Origin: Eutypella sp. D-1
Lineage: Eukaryota; Ascomycota; Sordariomycetes; Xylariales; Diatrypaceae
Length of the DNA: 64,000 bases
Direction: 5' to 3'
NCBI GenBank assembly: GCA_023313575.1
Contig: JAJTTP010000003.1
Coordinates: forward strand, 372,001 to 436,000
Of the stretch, positions 35,421 through 48,900 are shown one piece after another. The notes under the pieces are model-generated. The model saw only the letters and a list, made by a program, of their open reading frames with translations, made no database searches and was not told where the DNA came from. The translations under genes were made by a program, and so were the position numbers. Each line of letters opens with the position of its first letter. Position 1 is the first letter of the stretch.

Positions 35421-38400
35421 CACACGATGAAGTGGCCGTCTGGGACGATCCATGGAGTGTGCTCGAGGGCGTGATGTCGTCTTGCGCTCGCTGGTGTTTG
35501 TCTGCGTTTACATCAACTGCAAACTGCCGAGCGCAGTGACCAAGGGAGACGATAAAGTCGGCAACAGATCCGATTCAAACAAATGGATATGCAGTGAACC
35601 ATGAAAAGGTAGGGGTTATTGGGTCACGAAACTAATCGTGGAGGGGCAAGGAGAAAGTAAAGAACCTAACGACGGTACGAGACATCAAACGAGTGAATGA
35701 ATCAATGTGGGTGAATGAGTGATAAGAAAGAAAGGTGATGGGATGCACACGCGACGCATATAGAGTCCAAGAAGAAAAGAAAAGGAAAAGAAGAGAAGAA
35801 AAATGGCATGTATACCCGAGGGAATTAATGGTAAGGTCAACCTTCCTTACATCCATGGATGCATGTTACGTACGTAGGTATGTATATGTATATATATATC
35901 TTGCCAGGCGCCACCACAACCACAACCACCACCAGGAAATAGCAATGGGTCGGGCGCAGTGGACGTGACTTACATAAGTACCTAGCTACATACCTACATA
36001 TAGGTAGGTCCTAGAAGGACCGAGGGTGACTGACGCAAGGAAGTCGTAACATCCATGAGAGAGGGGGGGCAGACTGAAGGCAGCCCTGGAGTTTGGCATG
36101 TTAAACTTTGTGTTACGAGATCCTTGAGGTCCGTAGTTCCTTCTCCCTCCTATTTTATTTCTGGGCAGGTTCCATCCGGAAGACAGGCAATACCTAGGTA
36201 GGTACCATTGCTACTGCCTACTACGCCTTGCTGCAGTGGCCCTTCTTCTTCATCCTCTTCATATACAGAGAGCCAAGCGATATGGCCAACGATATGAGCA
36301 CCTGCCAGTCTCCTGTCTGCATACCCGCATGTTCTATTATGGGTTCAAGATATCCCAATGTAGGGGGTGTTTAATTGTCTTGCGGAGGTAACCTTCCTTC
36401 CTGTATGTAACCTGTGATTGTACAACTTGGGAGGTTTGTGTGACCAGCAATCCAATTGATCCAATTAGAAACAAGTATATCTCCCCCCCGGGACCCTCTC
36501 CTATACATAACAATCCAAGCAATCTCGAACCTGCCTCCCCGTTAGCCGCAGCTAACTTCCCCATACCAATTGGAACCTGCTAGCATCTTTCGTGCGGCTT
36601 TCGCGCTAATCGATGCAATGTCTCTCCTCCCCTTTCTCGAAGACGGGTGGGGGGACTGGAAGAAAAGCAAAAAAAAAGTCAATGCAGGTACCCGAGCAAG
36701 CGAAAGAGTTCAGGACCGCATAGTTTCTTGTTTTTTTGGGGTTTTTTTTTTCTTGCGCCCCCTTCCCCCGCCCTCAGATCCTCAATCCCTTCCCCTGTGA
36801 TCGGATCCCGGGCCCCACCCCAGGCATGCCCGCGCCCGCGACCTCCAGCGAGGATGAAGGCCGGGGTCGGTCTTATGTATCCGCGACGCGGGGACGCGAG
36901 GTGAGGGCAACTTCTAGGTACGGTGCAGGGTCATTCCCTGCGATATCTGCCGGATATCTATAAATTACGGATGCCGGGATTTTTCTCCGGGTACTTGTAC
37001 TTCGAAATATCCTCCAATCCGCGTCACCCACTTTCCCCCCTTCTGTCTGTTCCATTGAACTGCATACATATATATCGAGGACGAGCTCCGGACATCTATC
37101 GTCTGCGAGCTCTTGTCATTAACTATTCTGGTTAGTTGGCACGATATCCGCTCAACACAGCCAACCGATATGCAATGTTGGGTTGGGTGGCGCTCGAATT
37201 CCAATCATCCGTATAACCTACATGTTCACCTATGTTACCAAAATCAGCTATCCATCGACTTCTACAATCCGACCCAAGCATCTAGGCAAGACGATCTTGA
37301 TAGACACAGCGCAACAATAAAGCCATGATAAAACTCGCTATTGGGTAAGTAAAGTCAGGGTAAGGAAATCGATAAGCCCGCGTCGCCAAGCCGCTCGAGA
37401 AGGGTCGCAGCCGCGTGTGATATATGTTGTCGGTGGGTGACACTTTACGCCTCACATGTAAAGAGTGGTGAAAAAAGGTGGGGTGCGTGATATCGCGTGA
37501 AGTAACGTAAGTTATTATATCGCATTTTATTGAATATTCGATTGGTAGAGGAGATAGGATGGGGGATGGATTGGGGGTGGGGGTTGCAGCATGAGAGCGA
37601 GACGAACCAATCAGCAAAAAACAACCGACGGAAATGGAAAAAGGGGTGTTGGGGGGGTTTTGTTGCGTTTTTGTTCGCTTCCCAGCAGCCCAAGCCAGGT
37701 AACAAATAGCTCTCTACATACTTCTAGGTAGGTACAAACCATTACGAGGAGACCTAGCATAGCCAATCACTCACATAGGGGGAATGGTCGCCATATCAAG
37801 CACCATCTCGTCACGTCACGGAGAGAAGTTGTTTGGAATTTGTAGCAAGTAATAGAGCTGTAGAGCCAGGAATAATCTATACACTCGAAAGGAAAAAAAG
37901 GTAAAAAAAGAGGAAAAGCCGGACATGCGACGATGGCAACAATAACGAACAGGACTTGAAACGCAGAACAGAGCATATCAGATTCAAACATCGAAATCAA
38001 AATTTCAGGGGGAAAACAAACAAAAAATAAAAGCAAGCAACTTTCAACTGGGGACTGATATATGTATCAATCTGGGGCACGTGATATAAAAACCTTTTTC
38101 TTTCTTCGTTTGCCCGGCTCAACCGTCATTCCACATCTGAGTCTCTTTGCCTGCCATGCCATGATATCCGCGTGCCTTGCCTGCCTGCCTGTAATGTCCC
38201 TCCCCCCTTTCCGTTGTGCCCCCCCTCCTTCCCTTCGCCGCACCTGCGAGCTTGATTACATTTGAGGAAAAGCTGATATGACGAATAAATGAACAACGAA
38301 TAGAGATTGCAAGAGACAAATAAGGAGACAAGATGATAGAGAAAAAAAAAGGAAAAGAAAAAGAGAAAGCACGAAAACTCGCACAAGGTATCTGACAACG

Positions 38401-38859
38401 TAAAAAAGCAACAGAAACGGGCAAAGAGCCGACGACTGCAAAAAATTAAACAGGAATAAGGTCGCCGTAGCTTAAAAAAGGACAAGAGAGGAAGAGAAGA
38501 CTTTGCTCATGGACCAGCCAACCATGTCTGCATCAGAAAACATTAAGGTTGCGCCATGTACCGCGCGGTGTATTTCCTCACTCCCCACCAGATCATGAAG
38601 AGCCTAGTTGCCAATCCAGCCTCCCCATTACCGGTGACCCTTGGATGCAGATAGACGTTGGATGCAAACGCAGACGTAAAGAGGAAACAGTAAACTCCCC
38701 GGTCACCCCTCGCGCCAGTCCATACCGATTTGAATCATTGACAGAAACGAGAACTCGAACCGGAACAAGGTATATGTGAAGGAAACGCCTCCGCCACCGG
38801 ACGCGGCGAAAACGAAATAGGAAATATAAACGAGATCGTGCAGGTCGTAAGAATTAGTT
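35421..38859. other. Intergenic, about 3.4 kb
   Basis: No supported gene. Frames near 37282-37705, 38119-38485 and 36570-36904 follow purine- or pyrimidine-rich runs and have no domain. TAGGTAGGTA words recur (about 35980-36010, 36190, 37720). The right part presumably holds the 3' region of the minus-strand transcription factor gene. Confidence 0.5.
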
Positions 38860-41745
38860 TTAATACACACTCTCCTCGTCCGCCCCCTGTGAGATCATAG
38901 AGGGTGTCGAGACGTTGGATGATGCTTCGATGTCGTCCACGTAGCCTACGAGGGCTTGGGAGTGAAGTCGGAAGGCCTCGCCCATTAGTCGAGTGATTCT
39001 GTAAGTGATTGTTAGCCAAAGTGTTATCGAAAAAAAATCGACGTATTCGAGTCCTTACCCCCAGACGACCACTTCATCCAGCATGGAACCCCAAAGGTGC
39101 GCTACAGTGGAACTCAATTGCTGTGATCCGAGAGAGCCCTCTGATTCTTTCTCGAACAGCAACCGAACTTTATGGTACATGGCCATCTCCTCTTCAGTCG
39201 CAGGCTCTTCGTCGTGTTCCAGACGATATAGCCACAGAGTGAGGGTGATCATTAGATCCATACCGCATAAAGGATGCTCGATGCTCCAGTTGGTGGGAGA
39301 CGTACGAGCGACCCAGCGGACGCCTTGCCGAACAGCCGTCTCTATGCAGCTGTAGCATTCCTCTATCACCTTGATCATCTCGCTAGAGCGCTTGACCCGG
39401 TCGCGGGCATTGGACATGGCAGCGGCGACTTCGTAATGGTCGTGGTAGCGAAGGGCCTCCTGGACGGTTTTGAGGTCGACTTCCAGACGCGCGCGCGCGT
39501 TGCGGGACATAGCCTTAGCGTTGAAAATCAGAGGATGGTGACCCTCATGGGGAGCGCTGAGCGGAACTGTATCGATCTCGGGCTCACAAAGATTGAGAGA
39601 TTTCTCCCAAGTCTCGAGGGCGAGTCGTAGCTTATACTCGGTCACCACGTCCTGTAGCGCTTCTGGGCTACGCTTGTGATACCAAACTTCAAGGAACAAA
39701 GCGTTGATCATAACACGCGATGCAAAAGCACTGTACTTCAAGGTCTCTCCCTGGAACAAGTTATCGTGAGCTGACATGAATGTGACGGTAGGCGAGGCCT
39801 TGAGTTGCTCTTGCCAGATAGCCTCGTCAGGAACCTTCGAGTTCCACAGAGCTTCCGAGGAAGGAAGTTGTAGATCCTCAAATTCGTTGAAGCTGATCGC
39901 GGGTGTATGGTTGTACGTCATTGTCAACAGGCCGAAGAAAATATACACCGCATAGTACGTGCGACGGCAACCCTCATCCTCAACCCATTCAGTTCGCGTA
40001 GGCTGCGCACCTTCACGCGCATCCTGCCGAAGCTTCAACTCATAGCGATTCCCAGCGACCATGTTGGCGAGAAGACTCTTAATCGAGCACGACCATTCCA
40101 ATCCCTTGGGATCACCGCTCCAGCTAGCAAATATCATGTTGAGGAGAGAGCTCTGCATAGTCCACAGAGGGCACTTGCGAGAGCTGAAGTTCTCCTTGTT
40201 TTGCAGGAACTGGCTGACTAGAACCTTGGATCCAATGTGGAGCATGTAGGCATTGTCTTGATCGAAGGCATAGAGCGCGCCAATAGACAGAACGGCCATC
40301 AGGAGAGAGGGCGACACCTCGCTGACCTTGAACGATGACGGGTGCAGAAAAGGCAGGTGATGGTGGAAAAGCCCGAAGTACGTAGCAAGATACCGATTCA
40401 ACGAGCCGAGATTGGGGACACGGAATCCTTCCGGAATGGCGTGCTCCGTATCGTGGACTCGAATGTTGTCGAGAATCATGTTGCGCTCATCTTCACTCTG
40501 GACCTGAGGAGCCTTGAAGCCTGCCGAAGCCTGGGTCGAGTTAGTGGACGAGCTCGTGTTATAGGGCACATATGGCACATTCGATATTGTTGATCCATGG
40601 CTGAACGGAACATGCGATGAGACCACTGTCCGCGAGGCGAGCGTGTTGTCGCTGCTGCTGCTAGGACCGGCTAGGAATGGCAAGGGACTGGGAAGGGCCT
40701 GGGCGATACTCACACTAGCGAATGACTGGGACTCGAAACCAGACGGCATTGAGGTGACAGAATTGGGCTTTCCCTCGACTGCTGACTGCGGCATGAAGTT
40801 GTCCCAGGGGCCATTCTGCGGCACAGGAACAGCACCGGGCTGGAAACTGAGTGCGGGATCTGCCATGGGAGCACCATTGGGAGCAAAGGGCATCGTCGGA
40901 CTCGGCGTATAGGGGCTTCCATTTTCCCTCTCTGCAGCGGTGGCTTTGTGATGAAGGTGGGCAACCAGCATAGCCGCATGCTCATCGTCGATGGGTTCGT
41001 CGCTAGCTCCAAGCTGCTCGCTGAGACCAGAAGTATCGATAGCAAGACCAGACTTAGCGGGACCAACGTTTCTAGCTTTGGTACCAGCACGGCGCTTTCC
41101 ATCGCTGTGTAGAGGAACACCTCCGTCTTTAGCATGGACAGTGCGGTCATGACGAAGGAGTAGATCGCGTCGCACAAAAGTGCTTCGGCACTTCATGCAT
41201 TTGAAGGGACGTTCTTTGGTATCTGGAGTAACAAGTCAACAATGTGTCACGTAATCCTTAAGATGGCATTTCAAGCCATGAGTTTTAGACCTGAGACTAA
41301 GTGCAACTAATTGCAATAGAAGCTCCAAGGTTCCGATGTTGAAAGTGAGGGGTAGGTAAGTTATAGATAAGTAGGAAGTATAGAAGTACCCGTAGACACG
41401 GGAGCATACAAAGTTAGGTAGATAAGGTTATAAGCTACATGTTGATGGATGGGTATTCCCTGACTCGCGCGTCTTGTTTACGTGGGGGATCGAACCCCGG
41501 ACCATCTCATTGAGGGGTAAGAGTAGGTAGGTAATAGGGGTAAAGAAGCAAGAGCATTGTGGGATGCATTATGGGATGAACCTACGAGATCTTTCATGGC
41601 GAGAACGGTGTTCGCTTCGGCTAAACGCGCGATTACAGAACTGGCATTTGTATTTCCTTTCAGGTACCGTAACGGACGTAGTCTTCCGTGGCATCGATGA
41701 AGCAGACGCGGGAGGTGGGACTGCGGCAACGCTTGCGCCAGGCAT
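38860..41745 (-). CDS. C2H2 zinc-finger transcription factor with fungal-specific regulatory domain
   Basis: Three exons, 41586-41745, 39059-41222 and 38860-38998, join in phase and give 820 aa. The first intron (363 nt) splits the zinc-finger region exactly at the linker, restoring RHERSHTKERPFKC. Two fingers are seen: CQFCNRAFSRSEHRSRHERSH and CMKCRSTFVRRDLLLRHDRTVH (residues about 34-85). A Ser/Pro-rich linker follows. The fungal-specific transcription factor region (PF04082 type) begins near residue 330 with GSLNRYLATYFGLFHHHLPFLHPSSF. The short last exon (GRITRLMGEAFRLHS...) has normal coding character and ends at TAA 38860. The start Met at 41745 was chosen because it leaves a short Ala/Pro-rich N-terminus; upstream in-frame codons to 41811 look like leader. 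A nuclear regulator; targets unknown. Confidence 0.9.
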
Positions 41746-42117
41746 CTTGTTGTTGTGGTATGATTGTATCTCTCTGCAGTATTTCTCTGCTGACGAACGA
41801 CAAACCAACAATCAAGATCAGGTTCAGGTCGTTGATCGATTTCCAAGGTACTGACGGTGTCTGATAAAAGGCCAAGCAAAGATTGTTGCTGCTGCACTGC
41901 GCTTTCTAATTCTCTTCTTCGCCTTCGTCGTTGTCGTCGTCGTCCTCGTTGTTGTTATCCTCGTCTGCGTCTTCGTCTTCTTCAACTGCTTCTCTCTCCT
42001 GCGTCTCCTCCTCGGCAATCCCGATGGGGTTTCTGTGATCGGTAATCACGAATTAGTCTTTTCCCTCGTCGACGTACAAACGCGATCAACAGGAAAAGTA
42101 AAAGTGGTGTGGTGTTA

Positions 42118-42150
42118 GTGGTGGTGGTGGTGGTGGCGGTGATGGTGGTG
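42118..42150 (+). repeat. (GTG)n microsatellite, imperfect
   Basis: A run of GTG/GGT units broken once by GCG and GAT, in the presumed upstream region of the C2H2 transcription factor gene. Confidence 0.8.
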
Positions 42151-42903
42151 AGAAGGAGGGAAGACAATGCAATTATGGCAATTGTGGAATCGCGCGATTG
42201 TATATGTACGAAGGAAGCAATGGTATGGTATGATGGATGGTTTGATTATGCGAAGGAATTTTTAAAGGTGCTTATTCGACGCGAATGGATAAACAGGCAA
42301 GGTGGAGGGTGGATGCTGTTCTACAACATACAAAGTGTGTCTTCTTGACAGAATGCGATGTAGCTGGGCATTGGATTCGATATGGAAAGCATTAAATGAA
42401 CTGAATGAATATGTATAAAACGGCCTACGCCGGTAATTAAGACTCGATACCGTATATTATTCAAGGTATCCGAGTAAGAAAGCTATCCGTCCTTATCAAA
42501 GCGACGGCGCAAGAAGATATACAGAGAGAGAGAGGGAGGGAAAGGGGGGTATCTGGATTTAATGATGAATTGATGTCGATGTTTTAAAAGACCAAAGAAA
42601 AAAAATCCAGGAGGGAAGGGCGGGGTGATTATGGGATGAAAGGGGGATAACGGGTAGGATATTTGAAAATGAAAGTTCAGGAGGGGGAGAGGGGGAGTTT
42701 GCGGGCTCTTGAGTGGGAGCGAGCGGGCGGGCGGCCTGGCCTTGAGTGAACTTGCCCTGGGCTGTTTTTTTTTTCTTGGGGGGGGGGGGCAGAGGAGGAG
42801 GGGGGGGTTAGGTGGGTGGATGAGAGTGGGAGTGCCAATGCGGATGTGCTGCGTATGTACTGCGTGATGGTAGTAATGGTGCGTAGTGCGTGGTGGTGCG
42901 CGC

Positions 42904-42922
42904 GGTATGTATGTATGTATGT
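42904..42922 (+). repeat. (GTAT)n microsatellite
   Basis: Four to five GTAT units; intergenic. Confidence 0.75.
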
Positions 42923-45900
42923 ACTGCAAGCTGTACAATAACGTGCAAGCAAGTGTGCAAGCGTGTAAGTGCCCAGGTGTGTATAATACAGCGTATGTGC
43001 AAGGGACAGGAGGGACAAGACAGGAGGAGAACAACTTTTGGGTCGCCCGTTAACCATCCGGCATTAGCGGGCGAAAAGTGGTCAAATTGGGGCTGGAAAG
43101 AGGGGCAAGTACCCGTGTGGTTAAGTATCTCAGGTAGGGGTGTAGGGGTATGTTAGGGGGCGGGGGGGACATTCTCAATCAATGGAAAGCGTGTTCTGAG
43201 GTTACGAAAGTATCTATCTGGTAGCTCGCTAACACTTTCACGCGCTGTTTACCACCAAAATTGGTTATTCGGATACGCGATAACGAGACAGTATAATAAT
43301 CCATTTTAGGGCCCTACGATGATGTGTTTAGTTGGCGGGTTACGGATTAGTTACCTCTTACTACAAAACTACGAGGTAGTGTTAGCATAAATGTGGGGGA
43401 TTGGTCTATGACCTCCAGACCTCCAAGCCTCTAACTGGGCAACCGGTATACAGTGCAGGAAACATTCTGGTGGATACCCGGTAAGGCATGTACATAACCC
43501 GCCAGCCCGCTACCTACATAAGTATATACTTATGTTCATATATATACATACTTATGCACTAACTAAATAGTATGTATAAAACTCCCCCTCATTTTTGGAC
43601 CGGCGGACCAGTTGCTCGGTCACTCAGTCACTGAGTGACAGCGATTGCCGATCCACTTCCCCCTCCACTACCTGGTCCCGGGGGGGGTATCCAGCAAGCC
43701 TAGGCAGGTACCTAGGTAGTTTTTCGATGCTAGCTAAACCGCTGTAGGTAGGTCAAATACCCCATCGCCGCTTCCATCGTTGCTTCCATAAACTTGACAA
43801 GCATGGTTAATATGCCCAAGGTGGGTTAGTGGGTTAGGAGTCGTAATAGTGGAATGAGACTGGTGCCACGTTTGGTTTTGGTACTGACCGTCTCATCATC
43901 AAATGTACTGCGTACGATGTAGTTGATGCGTGTAAATGCAAGTGAGTGTTCAGGTGCCTATCCATGGATAGAGAGGAGTAAAGGAGGGTGTTCTCTCAAC
44001 TTGCGAACGTTTTGAATGATATACGTAACCCGTATGTATAAACAGTTACATATCTTACTTACCTAACCCCCGCTTATGCCTTATACGTGCATGTGAAGAC
44101 TTTCGGGTCTTTCTGGATATATCAAAAGCACCTCAAGTTCTCATGGTTACCACATTCGCTATACCATTTAATCGAATTGCCTGTTACGGCTGGGTGACAA
44201 ATGATCATGTGGTGGGGTTAAAGAATGACCGACAATTGATGCAAGCTGGAGACCCCCTCTCTCCCTTCCCCCCTTAACCCCTCAGGGCCCCTCATCTTCG
44301 GCTGCATGTACATAACCTAGATACATACGTACATTTACTATAGCCTATCGTACCTTATCGTGTGTCCCAAGGTGTGTGTCTGGTGAGCTATACACATCAA
44401 TGGATGGTTATTATAAGGTCACTCCGGAGATAGCCTATAGGCCGAGGCTGCGTGGCCTTTCATTTCGATATCCTCGTGACCATTTTTCTTCTTCCTGACA
44501 CGCAACGTTCAAGCTACCTCAGGTGTTCTTGTTCCCTATACACTTAGGATCCAAATATTTGAGGCATTGCGAACTGTCAATGGCTATGCCTTATGAGCGC
44601 GGTAGCATTGGGTATCGAGATAAACCTTGTAGCTAGCAGTGAAGCTCGAGGGTTATATACAGTCTGGTAGCAGCGGGTGGTCTCAAAATAGCCACGAATT
44701 GCGAATCCCATTCCCCTCATTTGGCCTCGGAGCATTATTCTACCATGTGTCAAGCTTAGGTGCTATCAATTGATGTTGTGTATACATCCGTCTGTATAAC
44801 TACCTAACTTCATTTACATACTTACTTCTTAGGTAGTAAATATGAGGGACGGGGCACCTTGGAAACACCCAACTTTTAATTACTAGATAACCCGAACCCC
44901 TCCGTATATCGCGAAATGCTACCACTATCGTGATGCCTACCTAGTAATGATTCAGATTCATCACTAGCTTCCGACTTGAATTGCGAAACGCATCGTGTTA
45001 TCTACATTAGGACACGATGATAGCAACAATTGGCTAGTCCAAGTTCACCACAGAGAAAGCCCATTGGCTCTCGAGCTGCTGCTACTTATTTCGACCTCTT
45101 CTTCGTCGCAGGTTACACTCGAGCTGCTCTCGACCGCCCCTCTCTATGTCTCTCTAACGCAGTAAGTGGTTTAGTAAATCTCCGGGTCAACACAGGAGGG
45201 CAGCGCGTGGATATGTCACATTATAATTAATACATATCTAAGTCACTTAGATAATGAGTGATATGCCAAAAAAAGAAAAGTGAGGAGAGGAACCTCAGGT
45301 ACTTCGTAATCGTAAATACAGTAAGGGGAAATAAGCTCGTAATACAGTGTGCGACGCGGCCCATTTGACAGGGGTTTGAAGAGATGACACTGTCCACCCG
45401 CCATCAGCATCGCCATCAGCGTAATTTCCCCCATTCTGTCAACCTGAACCGTTCCAACCTATCACATCTATCCGTATCAGATGGGCTGGCCGGCCTGGTT
45501 CACATCATCAGCCCCCCTTATAAGCAAGGCGGGATCGCAAATTGGTCATTGCTCTCGCTTCTTGTGGCCCATCTGGGGCTTGAAGAATAAAAATAAATAA
45601 AAGAGATTGCGGCTGGAAAATTTTCTCAAATCCCGCCCCTTGCCCGATATGATAGATTACACGTCCTTACTTTACTTGTATTCTTACGGACGGAGCGATT
45701 GCCTTCGATAGAAACGCTTGATAAGGAATACGGAGATTTATAGTTACTAACTTATGTACATGTATATCGTTATGGGTTATGGATACATAATGTAGACAGA
45801 CTACCTACATTATGTAGTGAAAGGGAATCCGGGCCTCCCGACTCTCGGCTCCACTCTGTCACCTAAACCTCCTTTGATAACCCGACACGGTCTGGCGGTT

Positions 45901-48900
45901 ACGGGACTATGGTGGTGGTGTTTCCTGGAGTGTTACCCTGGGTATTCTTCATATGCAGCCACATGCATAACTGCCAGACTGGGCAGCCGGGGAAGGATTG
46001 GGGGAGGGAGGGGAGTTCATTCACCTGGCAGACCTGGGCAAGCTGGGGCAACCACGTAGAAGGCAACTAGAAGAGGTAGTAGAAGGAAGAGAAAACGCGG
46101 TCGCGAAATTCCCTAAAATTCCCATTTAGTAAAACTGGGACCACATGAAGCCCCACCTGGACCACCCCTGCCATGGAAAGCCCCAAAAGGCCCCGCCGTA
46201 ACTTAGACCTGGATAACCTTGAAGGTCCCCACAGCGCTATGTGCGGGACCCAGATTCCGGTCTCCCTAAATTCTTCGGAATCGGGCTTAGCGTCTCTAAG
46301 GTTAGGTCTGTCTGTTCCTGCTATGTAGGTATGTATCGGAGACCGCTAGCTAGCACTTGCCGTCACAGGATTTCTTTTTGGAAACTTGGTGATAAGTTAT
46401 TAGTGTGCAGGGTCGATTTCGATTGATATGATTGATCGATGCCTTGTAACCTTCTAAGGACGCTCAGGCGTGGATTAGTACTCCATTTCATTATGTATGT
46501 ATTTACATACTCTACCTAACCTAATCTTAGGTAGGAGTGAGTATGGCACACTTATTCCCCCTCAGCTGCTACACCACCTGAAGTCCGCATCAGCTCCGGT
46601 TGGTCGCTAATATATCATCTCCTCAGTAGGATGGAGATATGTAGGTAGATAGATGCCCTGCCTCTCTGCCTGACATGAACTTGCTTACGTAGAGCAAGAA
46701 ATGGAGTCCTTGTCTCCTGTGGTTATAAAAGGAATCAACCTTCTCGTCTGTCTTTCTATTGATCGATCTATGCGAGTATCCATCTGGATAGTATGAATGT
46801 ATGTTGGGTAGGCAAGTAGGGACCGATGCACACCACAGTACATGCATAACCAACTTCGGCAACTACGTAGTTATGCAGTGAAACCCGCTATGTAAGATGT
46901 AAGAGGTTTTATTCAACAAATCGAACCACCATCGTGAGCGAGGGGCGAGGGGTTCAGGACAGTGTGCGAAATGGAACAAGCAGAGTGAAATCAAACATAT
47001 CAGGCGTCACCATAAACAACTAAAATTCAACACATCGAAGAAACAACGCAGTGGAGTTATTGTTGGTCAAATCAAGCTCTTTCATCACTACTACTGACCT
47101 ACACAATATCCATTATGAAATACCGTCTAAACTAGACCGACGAGGCGAGGGGAGGGGGACCCAGCCGAGGGGCCATAAGCCCAACCCCGCCAAAAAAGAA
47201 AAAAAGGGTTAGATAGCAGACTTTTACGTCTCCCTCTCCGTCTCTCTCTCTTCCACCGCTATCTGCGGCTACGATGACATTCGCGAGATGCCCAAACCAA
47301 GGAGATGGAAAAAATAAAGAAGGAAAAAACCGCTCGCCTAGTCCTGACGAAACGTCGGTCAGCTACACCCCCTCGTGCTTCGCAGTTAGGCGTATGCACG
47401 CCCACGCTGTCAGTTGATGGGTACGGGTATTGGGCATGGGTATGCGTGTGTGTTATATGGGTCCCGGGTATCGTGGTGAGTGAGGAGGAAGAAGAAGCAG
47501 GAGGAAGGAAGGGATGATGGCGAGAGCGGTGTCCGCGCGACGGATGGCGGTGTACGGGTTCTTATGGGGGGAGGGTCGGCCCAGCGATCGTCTCGACTAG
47601 GCTAATCCGAGGAAGGTTGAATGACCGGCATTCCGTTTTCTCGAACGACCCGACGGGGCTGACAGGCCGAACGGGCGTAGGCGAACAAGGGTTATCGATT
47701 GGGGAAAATCAAGGATGTGTCGTCTCGAAGGAGGGAAGAACGAGGCTGTAGGCCTTGTATATGTCTTGGTACCTTACCTAACTATCTATCTATTCTACTT
47801 TCTGAAGCCTACCTGGGCTTGGGCTAGGTAGATTCATCCCCGGCTCCCTTCCGGGCGGTCTCCATCGGGCCTGTCTCGTTCGGGCACGCTAGACCCAACC
47901 TCGAGGAACAGCTTCGTTGCCGGGTTTATCTGGTTTGGGGTGTTATTAATAGGTGCAGGCATCCCGGCCTAAAACGCCCATGCGATGATGGGACGGGCCC
48001 GCCGAGTTAGGGGGGAGGGGAGGAGGGGGCATGACCACTTCTCGAGATTCTTGGGCTCTTGGGCTCATGTACGCCATCGTGGCAGTATGCAATTGATCAC
48101 TGGCATACGGGCGGTGGCCGGCAGGGACGCGGGGGTCAAGCGCGAGAAAGATGATGAAAAAAAGAAATGACGATGGTCTAATCTACGCCCGCTACGAAGA
48201 AACCACGAGGCGTCGGGGGTGTCATCGGAGGAGGGCGTCGCTCGAGCAAAATGATATTGTATATGCAAGTGTACAGACACATGAGATTGTGTGTTTTGGT
48301 GGAAGGCGTTTCGTTCAGGGGGCTGGGATAGAACAGGGTGGAGAGTAGGAGACATGTCTCTCCCCTATCCTTGAATTTGTAGCTATACTTCAGATGATTG
48401 GTTGTCCAGCGGTCCCAATAGTCTGGGAAGGAGAAAGGGGTAGGGCAGCCTCCCCTCCCCTTGACGCCACATCTACCTCTTCCCGGCCTGCCAGCACCCG
48501 TGAACTCTTGTCCTGGGCTGCCGCCCCTCCCGGCCATTGCCCCCCCCCCCCAAAAAAAACTACTGTCCCCGCGCGGGCTCGTGCCCACGCCGGCGACAAC
48601 CTAGAACGGCGAGAAACAAAAGAGAAAACAAGATCGCCATCCAGGTAGGTACGGATAAGCGAAATCGAAATGGCGCAATCCCGCAATCCCGCAAGTCAGA
48701 GCTTTCCCACTATCCCGCATTCGCGCCTTGATCGTTGCTCGTTTGGCTCGACCCCTCCGCCCCTTATTCCTATGTATGGGGGCGGGGGCCGTGGGACGGA
48801 GGGCCGAAAACCATCGCTCGTAAAGAGCGAGCGGTATGGTTCACGGCGTCTCTGGCCCTTCACATACATTATATGATGCCGGGCTAATAACGAGACTCTC

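Noticed and set aside
41480..41510. tRNA T-arm / B-box-like sequence (GGGGTTCGATCCCC on the minus strand)
   Set aside because: It lies in an intron of the C2H2 factor gene. No A box, acceptor pairing or proper anticodon arm could be placed at the right distance.
42483..43057. 183- and 126-codon minus-strand frames
   Set aside because: They follow a G-rich plus strand, giving Pro/Thr/Leu-biased sequence; composition artefact.
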